The position numbers and the translations under genes are program-made. Below, piece after piece: positions 52,506 through 64,000 of a DNA stretch of 64,000 nt. The stretch lies in the NCBI RefSeq assembly GCF_963924675.1, contig NC_089232.1:32004842-32068841 (forward strand). Reading direction: 5' to 3'. Source of the DNA: Phocoena phocoena. Taxonomy: Eukaryota > Chordata > Mammalia > Artiodactyla > Phocoenidae. How positions within the stretch are numbered: position 1 is the stretch's first letter; each line of letters starts with the position of its first letter. Below the pieces are notes generated by a model. That model did not search any database. It was not told where the DNA came from and saw nothing but the letters and a program-made list of their open reading frames with translations.

Positions 52506-53676
52506 TGGCTGTTGTATTGTTCCTAGCTGTCCCCACCCAGAGGTAACTGTTTTTAATAATCAAAGGGACTAAGTGAACAAAGGGTGATGCCCACTACAAC
52601 AGAAGCCCCAGTGTTCACCTCAGGCTGCCACCACCAACACTCCCAGCCACCCTCTTCCTTAAGAGCCCTCTGAAAGTTATCTTCCCCCGAGAATTCCAGA
52701 CTTGAAGATATGCTTCCTTTTGAATCACCATAGAAAGCAGTCTGGCTGCCTCAGTGTTTTTCTTAACCTTAAAAATAAAATGGTTATGTAGCCTTAAGTA
52801 TTTAAACATTTAAACCTGGGGCTGCTGTGCTTAAGACTGCTTAAAATCTTGGTGAAATCCCTCCAGCCTGGATTACACTAATTGACCTGAGACTTGCACC
52901 TGTCCCTCCCACCAGGGTCCCTCCCACCCACACATTCTTGGCTGCTACAAGTCATCCTTTCCCCTCAAAACCAGAGGCTTCTGTTGGTGTAAAAGCCTCT
53001 TTCTTTCCAGAATCCTTGCCACAGGGATCCACATCCTGGCTGAGTTTTGCATTCATCCATTTATCATCTCTTAAAGTGTTGTTTGAAACCATTTCTCCCT
53101 TTTGTTCAAGTCGAGTGCTCTATGAGGCTTCAGTTTCTGTCCTACACACAGATCTGAGTCGCCTTGCACCGTATGCTAAATGCTGGATTTCCAGAGATAA
53201 AGTGAAGACAAGCTCTAGCCTGGAGATGCTCACCATCTATTTTCCTCTGCTGGGCCTGCCATGGAAGAACTGAGATGCAGGGAACGGAAGAAGCTGTGGC
53301 AGTGGAGCAGCGCTCACTTCAAACGCACCTGCCTGTACAGTGCATGCTCTGATTGTGCATGCAGTCAGGGCATGTGCTAGAACTAGACTTGCAAGAGCTG
53401 GTGTTTTTTTGCATTTGGATATTACTTTGTTTGGTCTTTTCCTGGTTTGGGGGCCAGGGAATAGAAACTGATAGACAAGCACATATCGTTTGGGCACGGC
53501 AGGTGGTGGCGGGTTATTCCAGGCCCTGCACTATTTGGCGATGCTGGCCAGAGCTATGTGGTGGCTCCAGGTGACGATGATGGGGAGGAGATCCTTACTG
53601 ATCTTGTGCTGGGCACATATAGGTGTGTCCTATAAATGGTAGCTAAATAATAAAATAAAGGTAGGTGCCACTCTTT

Positions 53677-53884
53677 TTTTTTTTTTTTTTTTGCGGTACG
53701 CGGGCCTCTCACTGTTGCGGCCTCTCCCGTTGCGGAGCACAGGCTCCGGACACACAGGCTCAGCGGCCATGGCTCACGGGCACAGCCGCTCCGCGGCATG
53801 TGGGATCTTCCCGGTCTGGGGCACGAACCCGTGTCCCCTGCATCGGCAGGCGGACTCTCAACCACTGCGCCACCAGGGAAGCCC
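53677..53884 (-). mobile_element. CHR SINE, short form
   Basis: Inverse CHR with perfect TSD ggtgccactcttt at 53664-53676 and 53885-53897. Confidence 0.95.
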
Positions 53885-54228
53885 GGTGCCACTCTTTATT
53901 GTTAAAAATAAAGAGGCCTGAGGCACTTTCTCAGAAGGGCTGACTAGTTGCTAAGACCAAGGTGGCTTTGGAAGAGTATCAGCTGGTGCAACTCAACAAG
54001 TGTGTGTGCGTGTGTGTGCACACGTGCACATGTACCCCCCCCACACATGCATGTGTATTTATTACACGTCAAGTAACACTCATCATTTACAGTATTCTGC
54101 TGATCCTCCATAGGCACTGCACCCAGAGCAGCCCCTTCAGCTGCTCCACCCAAAATGGTGTGTCCATTGGCAAACCCTAACGCATACTGACTCCTAATGA
54201 CTCAGGATTTTATTGAACATGTTAGTTT

Positions 54229-54430
54229 CTTTTTTTTTGCATTATGTGGGCCTCTCCCTGCTGTGGCCTCTCCCGTTGCGGAGCACAGGCTCCGGACGCG
54301 CAGGTTCAGCGGCCACGGCTCACGGGCCCAGCCGCTCCGCGGCACGTGGGATCCTCCCGGACCGGGGCACGAACCCGCGTCCCCTGCATCGGCAGGCGGA
54401 CTCTCAACCACTGCGCCACCAGGGAAGCCC
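54229..54430 (-). mobile_element. CHR SINE, short form
   Basis: Inverse CHR with TSD gaacatgttagttt (54215-54228) and gatcatgttagttt (54431-54444). It lies 178 bp downstream of the membrane-exon donor in the gene sense and in the gene's orientation. Confidence 0.94.
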
Positions 54431-54550
54431 GATCATGTTAGTTTTTGCCAATTTTGTAAAAATTTTCCAAAAGACGCTAGGCTTATTGTTAATTATTTAC
54501 ACAGTTTCTTGTTGCCCTCTACCTACTCATGGTCCTGTTAACCTGTGTCA

Positions 54551-54727
<177 letters not shown>

Positions 54728-57697
54728 TCAGCAGTGGGGCCGGCTGTGCGTGCGACCAGCGTGTGAGCTTGGGGGGCAAGGCAATACCCGTGCTCTCTCC
54801 CTCCCCGCACTCCCATCCCCAGTATGCAGATTTAAGGCCCAGAGAAGAGCACAGTTTGCCAAGTAAACTGTGCTACCCAACATTCTGGGCAACACACTCT
54901 GTGTAGTCAGTTCTCATGAGAAGTGGGTTTGTCTTTTCAGGGAGGCCCCATTCTTCGCTTTGATTAACAGCCTGAAGGACCAATCCTGCAGGAGGCAGAG
55001 CAGATGGCTGCCTTTGCAGCTGGGCACCGAGATGGCCTACCACCGCCATCTGCCTCCGGACCATCACCCCGTGCCCAGTGACAGCCTCCCACTCCCTGGA
55101 ACTGCTGTTCCCGCCACCCCTTGGGCTGGACTTGGGACAATTCTCAGAACTCAGCCTGCTTGCCTGGGCCTGTTTCTCATAGGTGCGTGTAAGAGATTCA
55201 CGAGGCAAAGTCTAGAGCCCACTGATGGGATGCGATAAAGGGCAGAGGGATTCCAGGGAGTAGAGGGTGAGGCAGCTTCTGCTGACCCTGGGAGGGGAGG
55301 GGTGTGGTGACTGAGTCAACGCTGCTCTCGGGTCCAATGAAGCAGGCACCCAAGACAAATCATGCCCACTTCCAAACATGCCTAGGCCAGTCCCCAAAAC
55401 AGACAGTTGCCGTGGCCTGACATGATTATTAACTTTCATCAACAGAGATCCCACTCCCTCGGTGTCAGTATTCTGGGGCTGCTGGTTCAAGGGAGCAGAT
55501 TTAAGTCCCCTCTACCACCCCTTCTTCCCAGCTACCGGGAGTGCAAGTGCGTACAACCTTTGGAGCTGGGGGCGAGAGGCAAGTTGTCACAGGTATTAAT
55601 TGTCATAGGTACCCCTTCCGAATATAGCTGGCAATGCCACTTTTAGCTCCCCCCCCCAAAAACCAGATATGTTTGCACAGATGATGATGATAAAGGAAAG
55701 CAACCTAAATGTTTAACAATTAAGGAATAGTTAATAATACATGGTAGAACCACCAATTACTCTGTAGACATTATGTTTACACATAATATTTAAATGACCT
55801 GAGAGAACAGCCCTGATATAATGAGTGGACTTATGTTTGACAAGAGTGAGAGAGAGACTGAGGGCGATTTACTCAAATAGTAATGGTGATGTTGCTCGTA
55901 GTGGATTTATGGTAATTTAAAAAAAAATCTGTCTTTGCCTTTCTTTTTCTTTGTTGAACATTGCACAATGAGAAAGTAAACTATTGAAGTTGTATTTTAA
56001 AAATCTGCACTTGGGGCTCCTCCCTATGGTATCAGGGCTCACGTGGCCCTGGGGTTCTCACCCAGGATCAGTGGACCTATGGGGTACACAGATGGGCTCA
56101 AGTGGATGGAAGGTGTGACCCTCCCGAAACAACACTCATGACCTTCAGAGCATGTGTCTTCAGGGGAGACTGTTCACAGCATGATCAGACTTTCAAAGCT
56201 GCCCTCTCCCCAACCATTTACAGAGGGGGAGGTTGGATGGCCTGTCTGAGGCTACACAGCAGGTTAATGGCGGAGCTGGGGTGTGACTCACCCCTACTCT
56301 GAGTGCTCGGTGGGGGCTACTGGAAGCTGTTTAAAGGCGGCTTTTACTCCCTGGAATGCCTTTGACCCAAAAGCCAGGGAACTAAACACTCGGCTCCCAC
56401 CAAGCCAAGGCTTGGGAATGCCAGATTGTCCCCGAGGGAGCTGCACCTCACAAGTGCAGGTGCAGGGCTGGGCAGTGGGTGGGGAGAGGGCACAGCAGCC
56501 AGAGGATGCTCTTGGACCCACAACGTTTATGCATGAGCTACGGCAGATGGATGCTCTCCTTGAAGACACAAAGAAATCCCGTGTGTTCTCCAAACTTACT
56601 GTTAGTCAAGGACAGCCCCCTTGATCTTTCAGTCTCTACGTTCCATGCCCATAAAGTGGAGATACTGAACCTCACCTGCCTCATTGCATTGATGTGAGGA
56701 GAAAATGAGCTGTAAGATGTAAGCAGACATGGCTGGACAAGTGGGATGGGAGCTATCATGTCAGACGCTGAGCTGTAACTCATCCTCCCTTTGTTTCCTC
56801 GTGGCCAGCAAGCATGGTGGCCATTTCAGATCATAAATCTGTTTGCAGTCAGAATAATAAGTGGTTTGGTTACTGCAAGGCTTATAAAACAGTGGTCTTT
56901 CAGTATAAAGTTAGAATTTAGTAAAGACTACAGACTGCATTTATTCCCATTATATGCAATCTCCCCTCTCCTGATTTTACTTTCACTCTAGAGAGAGGAA
57001 CTGAAGCAGAAAGGCTGATATATTGTGGGGAAAATTATTTTAATTCCTTCTGGAAAAAGAAGGAATTTTCCTGTGAAGTGGGGAGGGTGGAGGACCGGGA
57101 CCACAAGGGGAGAGGGGAAGCTTCAGCTCCGGAAGGAGATTTCCTGGATTCAGACAAAGCTTCATCCGGCCCGTCTCTGACCAGGTTTGGTCTGCCTCGT
57201 CCCAGCCCTCCCTTCCGTAGCGAAGGAGGACAGCGTGGGGCTCAGCAGGGGCAAGGTGCAGTGGGGACGCTGGGGGAGTGGAAACGCAGTGGGGCAGACG
57301 CTCCTGGAGGGACTGACCCTTGCTCTGGATGCAGCCCCCAGTAAAGCCCCCCAACGCACTGCCTGGTTTTCAGGATCTTCCAGCACCGTTATATACAAAC
57401 ACCCAGTGCAAAAGAGTCACCGTCAGACAAAGGGCATGAATCTCTGATAAACTTAGACATGAAGCTAATGTCCTACAAGTAGGTAACATGTGCATGCAAC
57501 CTCGGAGGAGGTTCGTTCATGGATTCATTCAGCAAACGTTTACTGAGGGTCTGTCCGGTGCCCATGGAGCAGACCTCAGCGGTAAGGATGGATTACACAG
57601 AACCAAGGTGCTCATGGTCTGCTGAGGGATATGTATCAACCGTTACCCACACTCAGGGGCCTGTGCGTTATTCAACAGCTGTACACGCAGCACCTTT

Positions 57698-57960
57698 AAT
57701 TAATTTATTTATTTTTGGATAGTTTTTATTTTATTTAAAAAAATTTTTTTAAATGTAATACAATTTTAAAGGTTACTTTCCATTTGCAGTTATAACAAAC
57801 GGTGAGCTCTATTCCCCGTGTTGTACAGTACATCCTTGAGTCTATCTTACACCCAACAGTTTGAACCTCCCGCTCCCCCAACCCCTCGGTTGCCCCCCCC
57901 GCCAACCTCCCGCCCGCCACTGGTAACCACTAGTTTGTTCTCTATATCTGTGAGTTTCAT
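57698..57960 (-). mobile_element. Truncated L1 3' end
   Basis: Inverse L1 (gagctctattccccgtgttg, ccactggtaaccactagttt) with TSD gcagcaccttt at 57687-57697 and 57961-57971. It interrupts a MIR-like sequence. Confidence 0.85.
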
Positions 57961-58059
57961 GCAGCACCTTTTATGTGCCAGGCAGTGGAAAAAGCAGTCT
58001 CTTGAGTCTCAAAGCTTACATTCTGGTGCAATAGTAGTAATGATAGTGATGATAATAAT

Positions 58060-58295
58060 ACTTGTTATCAGTATAGCTCGTATTTATTGAACACTTACTA
58101 TGTGCCAGGGACTGTCCTTTCTAAATATGTACTAACATGCTTTCCATGTGTTAGTTCACTTAATATTAACAACCTTATGAATTCAATAATATTGTTTTTT
58201 TCCTATCTTACAGAAAAATACTGAGGCAAGGACAGAAGAAGCAACTTGCCCAAGGTCACAGGGAGAAACCAGAATTTAAAACTGGGCCATTTGGT
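58060..58295 (+). repeat. MIR SINE, split by L1
   Basis: cgtatttattgaacacttac, tatgtgccagggactgtcct, caacttgcccaaggtcacag. It continues after the L1 insertion, at 58841. Confidence 0.85.
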
Positions 58296-58827
58296 AAGAC
58301 ATGAAAGCAACCTAAATGTCCACTGACAGATGAATGGATAAAGAAGATATGGTACATATATACAATGGAATACTACTCAGCCATAATAAAGAATGAAATA
58401 ATGACATTTGCAGCAACATGGATGGACCTGGAGATTATCATACTAAACGAAGTAAGTCAGACGGAGAAAGACAAATACTATATGATATCACTTATATGTG
58501 GAATCTAAAATATAGCACAAATGAACCTATCTACGAAACAGAAGCAGACTCACAGACAGGGAACAGACTTGTGGTTGCCAAGGGGGAGGGAGGGATGGAT
58601 TGGTAGTTTAGGATTAGCAGATGCAAACTATTATATAGAGAATGGATAAACAATAAGGTACTACGGTATAGCACAGGGAACTATAGCCAATATCCTGTGA
58701 TAAACCATAAATGAAGAAGAATATGAAAAGGAATGTATATATGTGTATAACTGAATCACTGTGCTGTGTAGCAGAAATTAACATTGTAAATCAACTATAT
58801 TTCAATACACTAAATTTTTAACAGAGT
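58296..58827 (+). mobile_element. 5'-truncated L1 3' end inside a MIR
   Basis: L1 ORF2 tail and 3' UTR (cagcaacatggatggacctg to acattgtaaatcaactatat) flanked by the 13-bp TSD tgggccatttggt at 58283-58295 and 58828-58840. Confidence 0.93.
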
Positions 58828-59289
58828 TGGGCCATTTGGTTCCACAGCCTACAAGTTCAACCAGCAGGTTACTGCCCTCAGCAAGCACTAAGAACTAAGT
58901 GTCTGGAACTAGCACTGAGGAGGTGACACTGGATTCTCGCCCTCAGGGCGAAGGAGAGCTTGGCATTCCTGCACAGAAAGCAAACACAAAGTGCATGGTG
59001 TAGGGGTGAAGGAGGCAGGGTCCCCACTGTTGGAGCCCAAGCTGAGGGGCATGGCTTCTATCTTGAGCCTGAGTGGCTTCAACCTGGGGAGACTGTGATC
59101 GGACTTGTTTCTTGGGAAGTAAATGCTTTCAATGCATAGAGTATGGACCTGAGGGGAAGACTGGAGGCCGAAGGCCCAGGTGGAGGGCTCTTGCAGTCCC
59201 TCCCAGTCTTTTAGGATGACATTTTACAGGGTCACTCCTTCTGAAACTCTTGCATTTTCGTGGATGTGTTTGTACTAATTTTACTAACG

Positions 59290-59530
59290 ATAGTGACTGT
59301 TATTGTGTGCTATCTGCATTCCCGGCACTAGGCAAAGTGCTACCTATGCATGAGCTCATTTAATTAAACGAGCCTTGTTAAAGCAGTCTTGTTGCAGGAA
59401 CTCTTATCCCCTTCTTGAATAAGGAACAAGGAGACTCAGTGAAGGTATGTAACTTACCCAGACCCTTCCCGTACCACTTATGGACATATTTATATGCCCT
59501 CAATTTTAATGTTGCAAAACTGGGAATTGA
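59290..59530 (+). repeat. MIR SINE remnant
   Basis: cccggcactaggcaaagtgc, tgcatgagctcatttaatta, then ggtatgtaacttacccagac. Boundaries are approximate. Confidence 0.7.
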
Positions 59531-60823
59531 ACCTTCACAGTCTGAACCTTGCCCCCTTCCACTTCATCATTACACTCTAATGTCACATTTATAAAAAATT
59601 CGCTTAAGAAATATCTATACTTGAAAGACTAAACATAAGGCATCTGCATGGGAGACTGAGACCGTGTTTGTAATTGTTCCATCTGATGGAAGGAAGTTCA
59701 TCCACGTGGCTCCGGGTGGATCAGAGAGTCACATAGTGAAAGTGTATTTCAGAGTGAAGTCCGAAAGGGATGGAGGCCACAGCAGGGCCTGGTTGCCCCT
59801 TATGATCTTGAATTGGAATTTCTATCAATTACCTTGTGAAGAGGAATTGACAATTATGTAAGGATGGCTCTGTGTTACCTGTTGAATGAATATGAGTATG
59901 TAGCAGAAATACATACACATCTGCCCTGTTTAGTACCTGCCTCATTCGTGAAATTAGTTCAGCTACTCTAAATGAATCCTTTTGCATTTTCATCTAGTCC
60001 CAAGATGAAAAGCCCCTTTGGGTGCTAAGACTCTGCCCTGGGCCGGGAGGCATGTGGAATGTTCCACAGCCCACACCATGTAGCCTGGTGGCCCAGAACC
60101 TGGCTCTGTCCTCCTGCTCTGGTGCAAACTGCCTTGGCTCCTTGGGCTTTGGCCTCCAACCTACCCTCCTGTGTCCCAGCTCACTGTCTGCTGGCACACC
60201 CTGTGTTACGCGTTGCCTGCTCCCCAAAGCTTCTTCCTGGATCGGAGCTCAGGAGGGTCATGGGCTGACCACTGCTCTCAGCCTGACTCAGGACAAGCAT
60301 GTGGACTCGGCCTCTGCTCCTCCCTTCACCAGGGCACAGGGTGGTAGGACTGAAAAGACCCCTGGGCCCACATGGCCTCCACCATGGGGCTGAGCAGGGC
60401 CATTTGGGTCAGGGCCTAAACGCGCCTGCCCAGGCTCTGTCTTGGATGGCTAAATGGCAGGAGGCGAGGTGGCTTCCTCACCACGCAGAAGTTCTGAACC
60501 AGCCAGCCTCCAGGCTTGGAAGTGGATGCATCTTCCAGGCTCTCTGACGCCAGGGAGGGGAGCCTGAGCGAGGCCTTGCCTGGACTTGACTTTCTGACAT
60601 GAAGCGAGAGCAGGAGCTGACCTGCCCAGCAAACTCTGCTCCTGTCCTTGCTGGGGCAGCCTCTGCATGGAATTCTCTGGAAGCTTTGAAAGAGATTTCA
60701 GAAGGGAAGACAGCAGTAGATAAATAGCCAAAGATTGCCTCCTGCCACTGTTATCTTCCCGACAGCCTAGATACCAACACAAGTTAATTTCTTATTTTAT
60801 TTAAAAAGTAAAAATAGAGTTTA

Positions 60824-61117
60824 GGGCTTCCCTGGTGGCGCAGTGGCTGAGAATCTGCCTGCCAATGCAGGGGACATGGGTTCGAGCCCTGGTCTGGGAA
60901 GATCCCACATGCCACGGAGCAACTGGGCCCGTGAGCCACAACTCCTGAGCCTGAGCCTGCGCGTCTGGAGTCTGTGCTCCGCAACAAGAGAGGCCATGAA
61001 AGTGAGACGCCTGCTCACCACGATGAAGGGTGGCCCCCGCTTGCTAAAAAACTAGAGAAAGCCCTCTCACAGAAAAGACCCAACACAGCCAAAAATAAAT
61101 AAATAAATTAAAAAAAA
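60824..61117 (+). mobile_element. CHR-1 SINE, long form
   Basis: Sense element of 294 bp that retains the extended 3' part (gagaaagccctctcacagaa, gacccaacacagcc) and an (AAAT)n/A tail. Perfect TSD aaaaatagagttta at 60810-60823 and 61118-61131. Confidence 0.95.
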
Positions 61118-61470
61118 AAAAATAGAGTTTAATAAATCAACATGGCCCTTTGGTTTAAAATATTTTCAGCAGGAAGTGGGAGGGCTTTCGGGTGTGACTA
61201 GAGGTGAAAGGAAGCGGTGCTAAGGAGGTACATCTTCCAGTTAGGGGAGGGGACATCCATTTTCTTCAATAAATAGTAGTTTTATGCCTCTTTTCCTATG
61301 AACGCTGAGGTGTAAGGTGCTCACAGAGGCCTGCAGTGGAGCACGCAGACACAGAATATTAAACGTGAGGGCAGATGCTTGGGCTGCTCCTTCCTCTGGT
61401 CATTCCTTGTTAGGATAAATTTCCCTGAAGGCTGCCTGGCTTGCAAGGCAAATCCCTGCATCATGGCTTT

Positions 61471-61775
61471 ATATATATATATATATTTTTTTTTTAATTT
61501 TTATTTATTTATGGCTGTGTTGCTTCTTCGTTTCTGTGCGAGGTCTTTCTCTAGTTGTGGCAAGTGGGGGCCACTCTTCATCGCGGTGCACAGGCCTCTC
61601 ACGATCACGGCCTCTCTTGCTGTGGAGCACAGGCTCCAGACGCGCAGGCTCAGTAGTTGTGGCTCACGGGCCCAGTTGCTCCGCGGTATGTGGGATCTTC
61701 CCAGACCGGGGCTCGAACTTGTGTCCTCTGCATCGGCAGGTAGACTCTCAACCACTGCGCCACCAGGGAAGCCCC
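61471..61775 (-). mobile_element. CHR-1 SINE, long form
   Basis: Inverse long-form element (tggctgtgttgcttcttcg, ggtctttctctagttgtggc) preceded by a (TA)n/T tail. TSD catcatggcttt (61459-61470) and catcgtgggttt (61776-61787). Confidence 0.92.
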
Positions 61776-64000
61776 CATCGTGGGTTTTTAAAATGCCTTT
61801 GTCCCTGGCTCACCAAACGAGGGCATCTTTTAAGATGAGTAGGCATTGTTTTCAAGAGGATAGATTTGGAAACTTGAATAATGAAAGCATCTCTCACATG
61901 GTAGGTTTCTAGTAATTTTGGATTTCTGACACACAGCAGGGGGGTGAGGGATCTTGTGTGACAGGAGAGAGGGAGGCCTCATCACTGTTCCTTCCTGTCT
62001 TGTTTTTTTTATGGTGGTTTTTTTTTTTTTTTTTTTTTGGCTCTGAACATTTTATCTTTAAAAAAACAGAAAGAAAAGGGAAAAAAAAACCTGTCCGCAC
62101 AAGGGGGGAAGGCCCCCAGTGGGCCCCTGCCTGTTGTTCCCCCTGGCTTCAGAGACTTCTGTATAGGCCTTAGCTGCTTGCCGGCCAGGGTAAAGGGAGG
62201 AGGGTCAAACTGAGAGGAATGATGGGAAACTGGGGGAAGCTCAACTTAAAGAAACTTGGTGGAATCCCCCATCTCCAAGCTGGGTTTGAACTGGGATTCT
62301 TCCTCATCGTTCAGGCATGGGGTTATTATGTAGCCAATGAAGTGTCTTCAGTTCTGCCTGGAAAACTGTCTCAGTTAAGGAGGGAGCATCCTTCCCCACT
62401 CCTGTGTACCCTTCCACGTTGAGGGCACTGTGTGTAAAACTCCAGGCCTTTCTTCCCCTTTACTCATTCAGTAAACGAGGCCAGAGCACAGCGAACATGG
62501 GCCTCTGCTCTCCCCTTCCTATCTGGGGAGCGTGCTGCCCACCGAGAGAGAGCAGAGGCTGTCTTCTTCTGCTCCATGCAGGCTGGTTTTGTGCGGGGCC
62601 TGATGCTTGTACGATTTGGGGAGGCCTCTTTAAGAAAAAGAACATAAAAATACAAATGCAAAATAATAAGCAGCCCTCCCAGGACCTTAGAAGGCCTAGA
62701 AGGGACCCATTCAAATGAGCATCCCTGAAACTTAAACTTCATCAGCGTTCCCATAACTCTGCCCCTGGCTGTGAGTCTTCCCTAGACAGGCCCCATGCCC
62801 GCGACGAGGTTGGCAAAGCTGTTTAATCCTGGGCTTCAGTTTCCAGCCCATTTGCTGCTACACTCAGACTTAGTCTCCAGTCCGCAACAACAAAGGCAAT
62901 ACTGAGGTTTTCATATATGGTTTGAGGGTCTCATTTCTATTTTTTCACATGCTTTTTTTGCCCCCAGGACAGTGATCCCTCCAATATCTCTTATTTTAAC
63001 TTCCCCCAGGATGGACCCTGGTAATTGTAACAATTACATTTTGAAAACAGTGTACAGGAATTATTAACAAAGGGTTAAGGAGAGCCCTCCCTGATGGGTG
63101 GTGGGTTTGCTGCAGTTCTAGGATCTAGGCTAGGTTTTGTGGATTCTGAGAATCACCACTGAGTTACTAAAGATACTCAGATTCTTTCACATGGTTAGAT
63201 GAGGCTGTCTTTTAAACATTTAACCTGAAGAATGAATTAGCAGGTTTATTCTGCCACATTGAAGGGCTATTAGCCAAACTCTGTCAAAAATAGGACAGGA
63301 AAACAGCTATTGATCCATTAGATATTTTTAAAAGCTGGCAAGGTTGTTTCCCTGGTTTCAGTTGGTAAATGATGATGCCACAGGGCACTCCAGGACGCGA
63401 CGAGGAGACTTTGCTATGACGTGAGGCTACCCAGTGGTCCCTCTTCCTCTCCTCCCTCCATCCACGGCCCTGTCCCTATTTCTCTGGTATTGAGTGAGAA
63501 TGTCTTTGAGGCACTGTTGAAAAGCACTCAAGGCAAAGAGGCCCTTCCACTACGGGCAGTTCTGGTCCATGATCTTGTGATCTCACGGCAACTTGCTTGT
63601 TCTAAATACCCAAGAGGCCATCTGGGTGAGAGGGGGATGTGCAGACAGAGATTAAGGGACCAAGGACATGCTGACTTTTCCTGCTCAGATGGGAGAACCT
63701 GTGAGCAGGCAGAGGACTGTCCGCTCCTTCGAGGGAGGCTGGAAGCCTCTGTACCCCCTGCTGCACCCGTCACGCTCCACTCCAGGCAGCTTTGCTCCCT
63801 CCCTGGGCAGAGGCTGCCACTTGGGAGGTGTCACATTCCAGTGCTCCGAAGTGGAATTTTGAACCATCCTCAGCAGCTGGTATGAGCTCTGTTTCCTGCC
63901 CAGACAAAGCTGGCAGAGTACAGGCAAGTTTTCTTTCGAAAGATGAAATTTAAGTCATTTTATTGCCGCTGAGAAGTTCTGGATAGGCAAGCCCAGAGAC

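Noticed and set aside
63421..63885. 154-residue plus-strand open frame
   Set aside because: No recognisable motif, no splice or promoter context, and equally long frames overlap on the other strand.

Overview
This is mammalian nuclear DNA, almost certainly from a whale or dolphin (Cetacea). It is mostly intron and repeat. It carries at least fifteen tRNA-derived CHR-type SINEs, and most are the short form typical of cetaceans, with a head resembling gggcttccctggtggcgcag, an A-rich tail and clear target-site duplications (TSDs). It also has artiodactyl-style L1 3' ends, and I saw no ruminant BovB or Bov-tA elements. There are no bacterial genes, operons or CRISPR arrays, and no complete gene.

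One gene is recognisable: ANTXR1 (TEM8, anthrax toxin receptor 1), on the minus strand. Five coding exons run from high to low coordinates. They are the transmembrane exon (54608-54703), a 42-bp proline-rich exon (32019-32060), the [15 protein letters not shown] exon (22572-22667), a 168-bp exon (21886-22053) and an 81-bp exon (7904-7984). Joined, they match human residues 318-478 as I recall them, i.e. exons 13-17 of 18. All five have canonical AG/GT splice sites, are multiples of three and lie in phase 0. The upstream exons (signal peptide, vWA domain, Ig-like domain) lie beyond 64000. The last exon (start of the C-terminal segment and the polyproline tail) lies below position 1.

Layout: 1-7903 is part of intron 17; 7985-21885 is intron 16, with a 1.1-kb CA-rich satellite; 22054-22571 is the short intron 15; 22668-32018 is intron 14; 32061-54607 is the large intron 13, with a nested Tigger/L1/SINE complex at 38.6-42.8 kb; 54704-64000 is part of intron 12. 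The rest is ancient repeats (MIR, L2, hAT MITEs, an MLT1-like LTR), younger L1 and CHR insertions, and unique intron.

No new multi-gene system is visible. The most notable non-coding observations are a 35-nt perfect duplication 1.5 kb apart, a CA satellite with a higher-order period near 145 bp, a SINE that seems to have carried 109 nt of 3' flank with it, a small unidentified processed retrocopy, and a thrice-repeated 17-29 nt segment around a SINE+MIR insertion.
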